Shown piece after piece: positions 1-9,800 of a stretch of DNA of 64,000 nucleotides. The DNA is from Cycas panzhihuaensis. Lineage: Eukaryota; Cycadophyta. A program made the translations under genes and the position numbers. Below the pieces are notes generated by a model that saw only the letters and a program-made list of their open reading frames with translations, searched no databases and had not been told where the DNA came from. The stretch lies in assembly GCA_023213395.1 (NCBI GenBank), contig CM041465.1, forward strand, positions 158,603,741-158,667,740, read 5' to 3'. Position 1 is the stretch's first letter, and each line of letters starts with the position of its first letter.

Positions 1-293
1 AAGAGATCAAGTCATGATTTGCTGGTTCTTTCTCCTGTTTTGAGCATTTTTTTATCAAAATCCCCAAAAACCTAAGGGGCGTGGGTTTGGACCTTTCCGG
101 TGTCGTTTCTCTCAGATCTGAGAGAGTTTTTAAAATCTAACAATAGATTTGGACACCCATTTAAGAGATATTTCAGTTGGCACCCTCTTTTATCTCATTC
201 ATACACTTTGGATTCTGTATGCAAATCCGTATAGCCTTCTGTACAGCCGTACAACCTCATTTCTGCACACAGAAATCAAATCTTTTGTTAATC
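1..293 (+). other. Element A leader (3' part)
   Basis: This untranslated leader precedes the gag ATG at 294. It contains no long ORF. It holds the motif GCCGTAC at 246..252, which recurs in the leaders of several other elements in this window. Confidence 0.6.
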
Positions 294-1289
294 ATGGCCT
301 CTTCTGCTGGATCATTGGTTGAAACTGACAAGTTGACTAAATTAAATTTTAATATTTGGAAAATTAAGATAGAGGGACTCTTAAGAGCAAAGCGTGCCTA
401 GAAAATCACCACTGGTGATGAAAAACAACCCACTAACAGAGATGATCTACTGAGTTGGGACGAAAGAAACAATCTCGCTGTATCCATCCTTAAACTTTCA
501 ATCTCTGACTCTCTACCAGTCTATGTAGATGGTGTTAAGAATGCTCATGAAATTTGGAAAACAATGTCCTCCATGTTTAGTCAAAAAAATGAAGCCAGAA
601 TTATTGCACTCAAGGAGGAACTTTACAAGCTTAGGATGAAAGAAGGCCAAATAGTATCTGACTTCATAACTAAGTTGACAAACATCAAAACTGCTCTTCT
701 TACAGCCGGGGACAAAATAATGGATACTGAATTAATACATCTTGTGCTCGATAAATTGCCCAAATCATTTGATAACATGGTAAACATGTTGACAGGTGGA
801 GGGCAAACTGCCACAACGACCCTTGATACTCTTACAGGATACATGCTTAGTCAAGAGCAGAGGAATCAGAGATATAAAAAAGATGGGGAAATTGAGAAAG
901 CACTCATCACCAAACTTCACTTGGGAAGTCGAGGGCGAGGTCAGTATAACCTCAAAACACGAGGAAGAACAACAAGTGGATACAGACGCTGTTGGACTAA
1001 AGGTAGGGGACGAGGAAGAACTATTGCAAATCCACCACGTGATGCCAGAGTTCGTTTCAATTGTGGCAAACCAAGTCACTTTTCAAGTGCTTATAAACCC
1101 TTCGACGTGTGCTACCATTGCGGACAACCAGGCCACTATCCATACCAGTGTCAACAGAGAAGATTTGAAATTCAAAAAGGAAAGCAGGTGTCTGGAAACT
1201 ACAGTAGAGAGCGAGACTCAACAGAAGAAGAAGTAGAAACGACCTTTGTAGCAGCATTGACAGCAAGCTCCAGTGGACCAGAAAACTAG
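294..1289 (+). pseudogene. gag: Element A gag (UBN2-type capsid and nucleocapsid), one internal stop
   Basis: This is the copia Gag, which would form the cytoplasmic particle and bind RNA. The ATG at 294 opens a MASS start shared with element H. The reading frame is continuous to 1289 except for a TAG at 399..401, where relatives have Trp (WKI context). The C-terminal half has an R/G-rich stretch. Two zinc knuckles follow. The first, near 1051..1093, has lost two cysteines (C to R, C to Y). The second, at 1110..1151, is an intact CX2CX4HX4C. An acidic EEEVETTF tract then precedes the protease. A TAG at 1287..1289 separates it from the protease in the same frame. Confidence 0.85.
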
Positions 1290-2768
1290 TATGTTGATTC
1301 AAGAGCCTCACATCACATGACAGCAATCAAAAAATGGTTTGAAGTGCTCGAACCATATGATCTTAACAAATCTGTCGAATTGGGAGATAACTTCCCTCTG
1401 CATATAAAAAGAATAGGACAAATTGCCATAAACATTGATGGAAAAGTCCAACGAATAGGCAATATTTTCTTTGTACCATGAATGAAGAAAAATCTCCTAT
1501 CAGTGTCTTAGTTAAGCGAAAAAAAACTAAGAACAATATTTGATGAAAATGGGCACTGTTATATCCATGACATGAAAAAGAATGGTGTTGTTATAGTTGA
1601 AGGAGAAAAATGTAATAGGTTGTACAAACTTGTTATAGTTGAAGGAGAAAAATGTAATAGGTTGTACAAACTTCTCTCCACTCCTGTGTTGTCGGATAAA
1701 GGACCTACAAGGTCTACTTCTGATGTAAAGTCTTTCGTTGTGACCAACAACGATATTAATGAAATGTGGCATTTGAAGTACGGTTATATCTCCCATGATA
1801 GACTATAAAAGCTAAAAAAATGAAGATGGTAAAAGGTCTGCCTGACATCCAATTTAATTCCTTTGTATGTAAAAGTTGCATGATGGGAAAACAACACAAG
1901 ATTCCTTTTCAAAAAGCACATGGCATGCACAACATAAGCTAGAACTAATTCACACCGATTTGTGTGGCCCATTCACACCAACATCAACAAATGGAGCAAG
2001 GTACTTCCTAACATTCATTGATGATTTTTCCAGAAAGACATGGGTATATTTTTTGTTTAGCAAATCAGAAGCATTCGATTATTTCAAGGAATTTAAAATA
2101 GAAGCTGAGCTGGAAAGCAACAAGAAAGTTAAATGTGTTCGATCAGATGGAGGTGGCGAGTTCATGTCAAATGAGTTCTTCCATTTCTGTAAAGTGCATG
2201 GAATCTGTAGACATGTCACAACCCCGTATACACCACAATCAAACGGGTTAGCAGAAAGAATGAATAGAACAATTTTAGAAATGGCTCGGTGTATGTTAAG
2301 TGAGAATAACGTCACAAGAAAATATTGGGCAAAGGTTATGAACACAGCTATGTACATGATCAACAGGAGTCCAACTCAAGCATTGAATGAAATAACACCA
2401 GAAGAGGCATGGACAGACCATAAACCAAATGTAAGTCATCTTAAGATCTTTGGCTGCAAAACATATGTGCATGTTCCTAATAAAAAAAGAACCAAACTGG
2501 ATAACAGAAGCATAGAATGTATAATGGTTGGATATAGCAGTTGGTCAAAGGCATATCAGTGTATTGATCCAAAGAGAGACAAACTCTACATAAACAGAGA
2601 TGTAATATTTGATGAAAAGAAAAGAATCACTTAAGTTGAGCACCAAGAAATAAACGCCAGTGATCAGAACATTACAATAGTTCCACCAGAAGATACATCA
2701 GATATTACTTCTGTTAGAATTGAAAGTGATACTTCATCATCCGATACTCATATTCATCCATCTGACAT
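1290..2768 (+). pseudogene. pol: Element A protease and integrase, broken
   Basis: The protease starts in the gag frame with YVDSRASHHM. The catalytic motif D-S-G has become D-S-R. The GAG-pre-integrase zinc region follows near 1766 (WHLKYGYI, where the second His has become Tyr) and ends at CKSCMMGKQH. A frameshift lies between 1808 and 1876. The integrase core from 1876 to 2634 is open. Its triad is complete: Asp 1957 (HTDLCGP), Asp 2146 and Glu 2254, with exactly 35 residues between the last two. Stops occur at 1479 and 1806 and at the end of the core at 2634. The homology is cut by element B at 2769. Confidence 0.85.
1590..1673 (+). repeat. 42-bp in-frame tandem duplication in element A
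   Basis: Two exact 42-bp units (1590..1631 and 1632..1673) lie between protease and pre-integrase. They duplicate 14 codons beginning VIVEGEK and keep the frame. Relatives such as H have one copy, so this is a private duplication. Confidence 0.9.
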
Positions 2769-2773
2769 CCAAC

Positions 2774-3273
2774 TGTTAAACCTTATGTTTAAATGTTAAG
2801 ATTAATGTACTTTTATTTTTCATGTAATATATGCACTTTTTACTTTAGGGGTGACTTATCACTTAAGTGATAAAGTGCACACCCACATTCTTTCTAGTGA
2901 CACAACGTTGTCACTAAAGGGTCAAATGGACCCTCATGCATTTTTTGTGGATCCAAGTCATGTATCTTGGATGTTTGACACTTGTCAAACATCCAAGGAC
3001 TTAGGTCTCTCATTTTGATGATCCAAGTCACTCTATATAATGAGACCTCTCCTCATTGTCTCAGAGAAGAGTTGGAGTTGTATTGTTATGCTATCAGTTT
3101 GCTAATCAAACTGTTTCTTCTTGGGAGGTTGGACCAATTCCAACTCCACATATTGGGTATCATTTTCTCTTGCTCCTATTTCTCTTTGTACTCTTTATGC
3201 TTTCATGCATTTGTAGTATTGTGCCTGTACTTATGATCTTGGGACTAATGTGGCCTAATGCCCATTTTCCACA
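2774..3273 (+). repeat. Element B 5' LTR (500 bp)
   Basis: It starts with TG and ends with CA, and is followed by the PBS. It supplies the promoter: a TATATAA lies at 3034..3040. Upstream are three dyads: the 18-bp perfect palindrome TTATCACTTAAGTGATAA (2856..2873), a TAGTGACA/TGTCACTA pair (2895..2916), and a hairpin with 14-bp arms (CTTGGATGTTTGAC, ACTT loop) at 2966..2997. Compared with the 3' LTR it lacks 57 bp, which removes most of a second hairpin unit. Confidence 0.93.
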
Positions 3274-3275
3274 TT

Positions 3276-3287
3276 TGGTATCAGAGC
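3276..3287 (+). other. Element B primer-binding site (tRNA-iMet)
   Basis: TGGTATCAGAGC lies two bases after the LTR. It is complementary to the 3' end of plant initiator methionine tRNA, the usual copia minus-strand primer. Confidence 0.9.
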
Positions 3288-5065
3288 TCTAAGGTCTCTG
3301 AACTTAGCTTGTTTAAGCTCTAGTTTTTATCTCTCATTTGTTTTGAAGATCGCCATCTCATTTCGCTCTCGGAAGACCGCCATCTCGGCAAAGATCAAGT
3401 CTCACCGCTAAGCATTCAATTGTCTAGTCGCCAACTCAAGAAGCTTCCTCGCCAACTCTCAAGATTGAACTGTCCTCTTCATTTCCACGGCTCGAGTATA
3501 TCACCAAATTATCATTGAAGTCACTTCGGCAAGTGCAGCAGATCGCCATCTCAAGATTGATTACACCGCCAACTCAAGAACATTCCTTCATGCCGAGTCA
3601 CCGTCGAGATCACACATTGGCATCGTCAGTCGGTGCCATCTCTGTCTTTGAATCAAGACTAGTTCGCTAGCCTCACCTGCCACCATTACATCAAAGACTT
3701 TAGCTGTCAGCTCAACATACTGCCAAGTCAAAGAACCGCCAACTCGGCATCTTCATGAGGAATGATAGCAAGGCTACGGCAAAGACTTTAGCCGGCTCAC
3801 TCAACTTAACTCACCCATCGGCCACGATCAGATACTCCTCGATACCAGCACTGTCTTCAAGCTGTCATTGCTCCTCAACTGCTGACTCAGCTCCATAACT
3901 GCCAAGACGATTTCGGCCGCCTTACGCGGTCGCCTACTACCGCCATTTAGTGGAAAATCAAATCTCCTTTTAGCATATTTTGATCAATATGCTCATGTGA
4001 ATTAATTTCTTAAGGCTTTAAGAGAATTTTTTTTTTTTAATTTCTCAAGGGGGGAATTTTAAAAGACTTTAAGTCTTACTAGCTGGGCTTACTTAAAATT
4101 TTTTTTGGCAGTCTTCATTCTCAAAAGTACTTCTGTACTTACTGTTTTAAGCTCTTTTAGCACACTTTCTTGCTATTGAAGCATCATTGAGCTTAATTAA
4201 TGTAATCAAAAAGCATATTTACATTGTAAAGGTGAAGAAAATTACCACCTAACTTCAGTTTTTGGCACCTTGCATGGTGACCTTGGCCTTCTTCAGTTCA
4301 AAAAGGGAAGGCTCATTGTGAAACTTAATAAAATCACAATTTTCTTGTTGGATTGTTGAGACATTTTTAAGTCTCAACAGCTGCTGCGCGGAGTTTGTGT
4401 TGCCTTTGGAGCATTTCTTGAGTACACTTGTTTTGTGGCTTCATCACTTCATCAAATTTTGAAGGTTAAAAGGAACCCTCTTTTGCTGTCATCAAAGGTT
4501 CCTTACATCATTTTCTTTTAAGTACTCAAAGTACTTTATCATTGTACTCAAGCATAGCACCTCACTTGGATCTAAAGCACTTGAAACTGCTTTGTGCTCA
4601 TTCTTTGTAAGCCAAAAAGGCATAAAAAATCCAAGTAAGAAGATTCACTTAGACTTGTTTAAAAGTGAATTTAAAATCTATTGGAGAGGCTCGAAAAAGG
4701 TTCAAACCTTGCCTCTAAATTAACCTTAAGCTTGGTGCATTCCCTAGGGGACCAACCGGCCGGTCGGTGCCACGACAATTAAGGATGCTTGAGGGAAAGG
4801 AGGTTCGAAAAGGGTGTTATTGGGGTCATGTGAATCCTGTGGAAAGCATGGTACGTCCATGGATCAACCCTACCTGCCTTGTCCTAGATTTAACTTGGTC
4901 CTCCACCTCAATAGCCAGAGTCCTCCACCTCTCTTCACCCCACCGGTTGTTGGATCTTCTTGTAAGATCAGGACTAGTGGTGTTGTTTGAGGGTGGGTCT
5001 TAAGCGACGAAGCTTTTGAAGTTTCCAAGTTGTCTGCTAGCTTCAAGTGTTACTCAAGTGGAAAG
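3288..5065 (+). other. Element B long 5' leader (1.8 kb)
   Basis: No supported coding region lies between the PBS and the gag ATG. The first part repeats the 9-mer CGCCA(A/T)CTC seven times (3351, 3378, 3429, 3450, 3544, 3567, 3737). The middle part (about 4000..4700) is AT-rich. The last 400 bp align by eye with L and E and contain a palindrome (4755..4764) and a CTTAAGCGACGA block near 4999 that is also kept in G. It may be a packaging, dimerisation or internal-initiation region; that role is inferred. Confidence 0.6.
4742..4764 (+). promoter_or_regulatory. Palindromic leader element of B (candidate RNA dimerisation site)
   Basis: CCCTAGGG (4742..4749) is followed by the perfect 10-bp palindrome ACCGGCCGGT (4755..4764). 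E and L have the perfect palindrome GACCGTACGGTC at the same place. The sequence changed but the palindrome was kept, as expected of a self-complementary loop in genomic RNA. The function is inferred. Confidence 0.5.
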
Positions 5066-6108
5066 ATGGCTGCCATATATATGCTTAATGCTTGTACCAT
5101 AAGGCTAACGGGGCAATCAAATTATCAAGAATGGAAAAGAATCACAAAAAATCTCTTGATAATGAATGAGTTCTGGGGATATGTTTCTGGAAGAATCCCC
5201 AATCCTACACTTGTGGTTAATAATAATCAACCTGCACCTCTGGATGTTGGACTTGTTGCTGCATGGGAGGCCAAAGACGAAATTGCTTTGGCTTTCATTC
5301 GTATGGTTGTGGACATACATGTAGACCAAAATATTTCTTCTGCACTATCTTCTAAAGAAGCATGGGACACCTTGTCCTCTTTGTATGAAAGGCGAGATGA
5401 AGCTCGCATTTTGATGATAAAAGCTAAATTGTACTCCATCAAATTTGTAAAGCCAATGTCGGCATTCATGTCCTCTATTAAGGAGGTTTGTAATGAATTA
5501 ACTACTTTAGGTAGTCCAGCCACAAGAGATGAAATCATAGCCTCCATCACAAAAGCATTACCAAAGGACTACAACGGCTTTATATCATCAACTACACGAG
5601 ATGGTTCACTAAGGGGGATGACATTCAATCAACTTGAAAGCTTATTGCTTCAAGAAGAACAAATTTATGCTAAAGATAATGAAGAACCATCTACAACAGT
5701 GCTTTCACAAAGAAGGGCTAAGACAACTCAAAAATCCAACACTGCATTCACAAAGCAGTTTGGAAATATGAACATTGGATCTTCCAAGTCCAATGTAATA
5801 TGCCATTATTGTGGCAAACCTGGCCACATTGCACTGAAAGTAAAGAAGCAAGCTTTTGATTGAAGACAGCGGCCGTCACGGGTCAAAGACGGCCAGCCCA
5901 CGTGGTCAAAGACAACAGCAGCCACGACATCAGTTGCAACAAAGATTCCAACAGTCAGATCAGCAGCAGAATCCCCCTCGACCAAATCGAGGTGCCTATA
6001 GAGGAGGACCAAAAGGAGGGCAGAGACAAAGAAGTGGCTACCAACGCCATTATAATCAGTTTGTCAATGAAGACAAACTACTTTGTGCATACCAATCATG
6101 CCACGTTG
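5066..6108 (+). pseudogene. gag: Element B gag, frameshifted in the zinc knuckle
   Basis: This Gag of the UBN2 type starts at ATG 5066 (MAAIYMLNACTIRLTG). Upstream in-frame codons are not needed, because E and L align from this Met. The frame stays open for 266 codons through the capsid (WEAKDEIALAF, SLYERRDEAR, LPKDYNGFISS) to the knuckle CHYCGKPGHIA. There the normal APDC ending is lost by small deletions, and a TGA closes the frame at 5861..5863. The Gln/Arg/Gly-rich nucleocapsid tail (RPNRGAYRGG) continues in another frame up to the protease. Confidence 0.87.
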
Positions 6109-7410
6109 ACAACACTTGGATTGTCGATTCAGGAGCTTCTCGATATATGACAGGGAGTGAAAAACTCCTATGCAACATCAAGGAAGGTAAAGGTCAATCG
6201 GTGACCTTTGGAAATGTGAATCGCTTGAGATTTCAGGAATAGGCACCATAGCTCCTTTTCATTCTCCTCAAAATCCTTCCTCATCATTTCCCAACAGTGA
6301 TGCCTACTTCATTCCTTCTATGGAGAAGAATCGCTATCTCATAGCCGATGAACAAGCAACACATGAGCGTACTATCTAAAATGGGAAATGTATCATTTGT
6401 GACAAAGATGATCGGATAGTAGTCAGAGCCTCACGAGGATCAAGGTCTTTACAAGTTGGATGCCAATAATATTACTCTTGATTACGCTTACTCACGGTTC
6501 CACATCTTTGTCAAAAATTCATTATGGCATCAACGTCTAGGACATTTAAGCCTAGACAATCAAGGCGAGATGATATACAAAAGCATGGTGTATGGGCTTC
6601 CAAAGATGTATGGTTCAAAATGTCTTTATGAAGCTTGCATAATGGGGACACAACATCTGCCTTTTCCTAAAGGCAAAGCATGGCGTGCATCTTATCCTTT
6701 GCAATTAGTTCACTCGGACTTGTGTGGACCCATGTCCACCCACTCCTTTGGAGGAGCAAAGGTACTACATATCTTTTATTGATGACTTCTCTCACAAAGT
6801 CCGGGTCTACTTCCTAAAGCAAAAATCGAAGCCTTCTCCAAGTTCAAAGAGTTCAAGGAAGTAGAAAATGAATCGCTACTCAATTGGCACATTAAGGTCG
6901 ATAATGGAGGTGAATTCACTTCAAATGAATTCAACCAATTTTGCAAGGATAATGGAATTCGAGACAACTCACGACTCCTCATACTCCTCAAAGAAATGGA
7001 GTCTCCGAGAGGATGAATAGAACTTTGGCTAGTAAAGCCAGAACAATGATGCAGGCAAAAGGGCTTCCGAGAGCTTACTGGGGCGAACCATTTCATACAA
7101 TGCCTATGTGGCCAATCAAGTCCTACAACAATGATCACCAATATCACACCTGAGGAGGCATGGTCTGGTAATAAGCCAACTATCAGCCATTTGAGGACAT
7201 TCGGATGTACTGCGTATATGCACATACCAGATCAACAAAGAACAAAGTTGGACAAACATAGCCTCAAATGCATCTTTGTAGGATATGCAATCCATAGCAA
7301 AGCCTACAAGTTATATGATCCAGCTGGGAGAAAAATGCATCTCTCAAGAGACGTAATCTTCGTTGAGGATGATCAAAAAGAGTTGGATATAGCATCAATC
7401 CAACCCCCCA
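6109..7410 (+). pseudogene. pol: Element B protease and integrase, multiply frameshifted
   Basis: The protease has an intact WIVDSGAS with the catalytic Asp codon at 6126. The frame is lost after 6242. The pre-integrase zinc region (LWHQRLGHLSLDN, then CLYEACIMG) lies near 6520..6660. The integrase core shows Asp 6717 (HSDLCGP), Asp 6900 (DNGGEF) and Glu 7007 (ERMNRTL) in three different frames, so single-base indels separate them. The C-terminal part (TPEEAW, HLRTFGCTAYMHIP, LSRDVIF) is open from 7131. All three catalytic residues survive although no single ORF holds them. Confidence 0.87.
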
Positions 7411-7589
7411 TTGACAAAGGGAAAAAGATTGTTGAGGACTTCCCTTCCCCTCAATCTTACACACCATGTTCTTCATCTGCACCTTCTGTACCATCTACTT
7501 CGTCTTCATCTGCTCCACTTGAACCTTCCACTTCATCTTCTGATACTCCTACACTTAGACCAGAAGATATTGAGGTTCATGCCACATCA

Positions 7590-9244
7590 TTTCAGAAGTT
7601 ACCTAAGTGGTACACTCAAACGGTACAGGATGGTCATATCATTGAAGGGAAACGTCCATCAAAGTATCGACAGCAAACAAACTTTGCACTTATGGCTGAA
7701 GTGCTTTCTATTGATGAGCCTACTACCTTTGCAGAGGCTTCACAAAGTGATAGTTGGAAAGCTGCCATGGATGAGGAGTTTCAATCCATTCACAAAAATG
7801 GTACTTGGGACTTGGTCGAATTGCCTCCACACAAACAAGCAATCAGTTGTAAATGGGTCTACAAGACCAAATTCCATTCTGATGGGACACTCAAGCGTAA
7901 AGCAAGACTTGTAGCAAAGGGTTTAAACAAAAGAAGGAATTGATTACGAGGAGACCTTTGCACCAGAGCAAACATGAACACCATCGACTTCTCTTGGCCT
8001 TAGCCGCACAATGCAAATGGGTCAGATATCGGATGGACGTGAAGAGCGCCTTCCTCAGCGGCGATCTTCAAGAGGAGGTATACTTGGAGCAACCTCCACG
8101 GTTACAAGGAACAAGGCAAGGAGCATTTGGTATGTCGCCTCAAGAAGGCTTTGTATGGCTTGAAGCAAGCTCCTAGGGCATGGTACGCAAAAATCGATGA
8201 ATACTTTTTGAGACATGGGTTTCATCGATCCACATCTGATCCAAACTTGTACATCAAACATGAACATCACCATGTCATTTATATTGCCTTGTATGTAGAT
8301 GACTTAGTGATCACGGGTGATGACACTAAGCTCATCAATGTTCTCCAAGATGATTTGAAGAGAAGTTTTGAGATGAATGATCTTGGACTTCTCCATTATT
8401 TTCTAGGCTTTGAGGTATGGCAGCAGCCAGGCTATATCTTCATTTCCCAAGCAAAATATTCTTGGGACATCTTGCAGAGATTCAGGATGCACGACTGCAA
8501 GACGGCGCCTACACCCATGGAGAACGGCACCAAGCTTTCTCTTAATGAGGAAGCTGAACCAGCAGATTCCACTCTCTATCGACAGTTGATTGGTAGCTTG
8601 ATATATCTCACCAACACTCGTCCAGACATTTCATTTGCAATTGGGATTTGCTCTCGCTTCATGTCTCAACCCAATCAGAAGCATTGGCAAAGAAACGCAT
8701 ACTCAAGTATATCAAAGGAACATTGCGCTTGGACTTGAGTATGTACATAAGGAGAACTTCACTTTGGAGGGTTCTCTCGATTCGATTAGGCGTGATGCCG
8801 GATAGCGTGAAATCTACCTAAGTTCTTGTTTTACCCTTGGTTCAAGAATTGTTTCATGGAGTTGCAAGAAGCAACCAAATGTTACCTTGCCCTCCACTCG
8901 AGAATACAAAGTCGCAATCAGCTTGTGAGGCTATCTGGCTTCGACGGATTCTTGATGAGCTTGGGTTTCAGCAGCAGCAGCCGACCAGCCTTCATTGTGA
9001 CAATCAGAGTGTCCTCAAGCTAACTAAGAACTCGCTTTTCCACGCACGGACCAAGCATATTGAAGTTCACCACCATTTCATCAGGGAGCATGTACACAGT
9101 GGTGAGATCACACTTCAATATCGACCAACAGAGCAACAGACAGCAGATATCTTTACCAAGCCACTTGGTAGAGACAAATTTGTAAAATTTTGAGATGGTC
9201 TTGGTGTCCGACTTAACATTATAAACAGTAAGGGGGGGTGTTAA
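7590..9244 (+). pseudogene. pol: Element B reverse transcriptase and RNase H, frameshifted
   Basis: RT begins near KLPKWYTQT and runs through KWVYKTKF and ARLVAKG, with a frame change at 7940. MDVKSAFLSGDLQEEVYLEQPP, LYGLKQAPRAWY and the active site YVDD (8292..8303) follow. RNase H carries CDNQSVLKLTKN and the terminal HARTKHIEVHHHFIREH and ADIFTKPLG. Breaks fall near 7970, 8100, 8690 and 8780, and a TGA lies at 9191. The reading frame then passes through the PPT (NSKGGC) and stops at TAA 9242..9244, inside the LTR. Confidence 0.88.
9228..9238 (+). other. Element B polypurine tract
   Basis: A purine run ending in seven G directly abuts the TG of the 3' LTR. It is the plus-strand primer site and is also read as codons of the pol C-terminus. 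Confidence 0.88.
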
Positions 9245-9795
9245 ACTTTATGTTTAAATGTTAAGATTAATGTACTTTTATTTTTCATGTAATATATGCA
9301 CTTTTTACTTTAGGGGTGACTTATCACTTAAGTGATAAAGTGCACACCCACATTCTTTCTAGTGACACAACGTTGTCACTAAAGGGTCAAATGGACCCTC
9401 ATGCATTTTTTGAGGATCCAAGTCATGTATCTTGGATGTTTGACACTTGTCAAACATCCAAGGCCTTAGGTCTCTCATTTTGATGATCCAAGTCATGTAT
9501 CTTGGATGTTTGACACTTGTCAAACATCCAAGGCCTTAGGTCTCTCATTTCACTCTATATAATGAGACCTCTCCTCATTGTCTCAGAGAAGAGTTGGAGT
9601 TGTATTGTTATGCTATCAGTTTGCTAATCAAACTGTTTCTTCTTGGGAGGTTGGACCAATTCCAACTCCACATATTGGGTATCATTTTCTCTTGCTCCTA
9701 TTTCTCTTTGTGCTCTTTATGCTTCCATGCATTTGTAGTATTGTGCCTGTACTTATGATCTTGGGACTAATGTGGCCTAATGCCCATTTTCCACA
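9239..9795 (+). repeat. Element B 3' LTR (557 bp)
   Basis: This LTR is the same as the 5' LTR except for a second copy of a 70-bp unit. The 14-bp-arm hairpin occurs at 9431..9462 and again at 9501..9532. L has two hairpins in each LTR, so two is probably the ancestral number and the 5' copy lost one. The end CCACA joins TSD copy ccaac at 9796. Confidence 0.93.
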
Positions 9796-9800
9796 CCAAC

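Larger units (their letters stand above)
2774..9795 (+). mobile_element. Copia element B (group 1), complete with both LTRs
   Basis: This is a complete copia insertion of 7,022 bp. It runs from TGTTAAAC to CCACA and is flanked by the 5-bp target duplication ccaac (2769..2773 and 9796..9800). It contains 5' LTR, initiator-Met PBS, a 1.8-kb leader, gag, protease, integrase, RT, RNase H, PPT and 3' LTR. Outside a 57-bp length difference the LTRs differ at only about five sites by eye, so it is young. It interrupts element A. Despite its youth the ORFs carry many small indels, often at CAG/CTG (see findings). Its closest relative here is L, in the opposite orientation. Confidence 0.95.

Noticed and set aside
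2966-2997. Hairpin CTTGGATGTTTGAC..GTCAAACATCCAAG as a small inverted-repeat transposon
   Set aside because: It lies at the same place in all related LTRs and is duplicated with LTR flanks, so it is an LTR component.
3276-3287. TGGTATCAGAGC as part of a tRNA gene
   Set aside because: Only the 3' complement is present, always two or three bases after an LTR. These are primer-binding sites; no cloverleaf is seen.
3056-3292. Hydrophobic small ORF repeated in every group-1 LTR
   Set aside because: The same segment (EVGPIPTPHIGYHF) appears in B, E and L because the LTRs are homologous. It begins with TTG or other non-ATG codons and has no steady length, so I do not call a protein.
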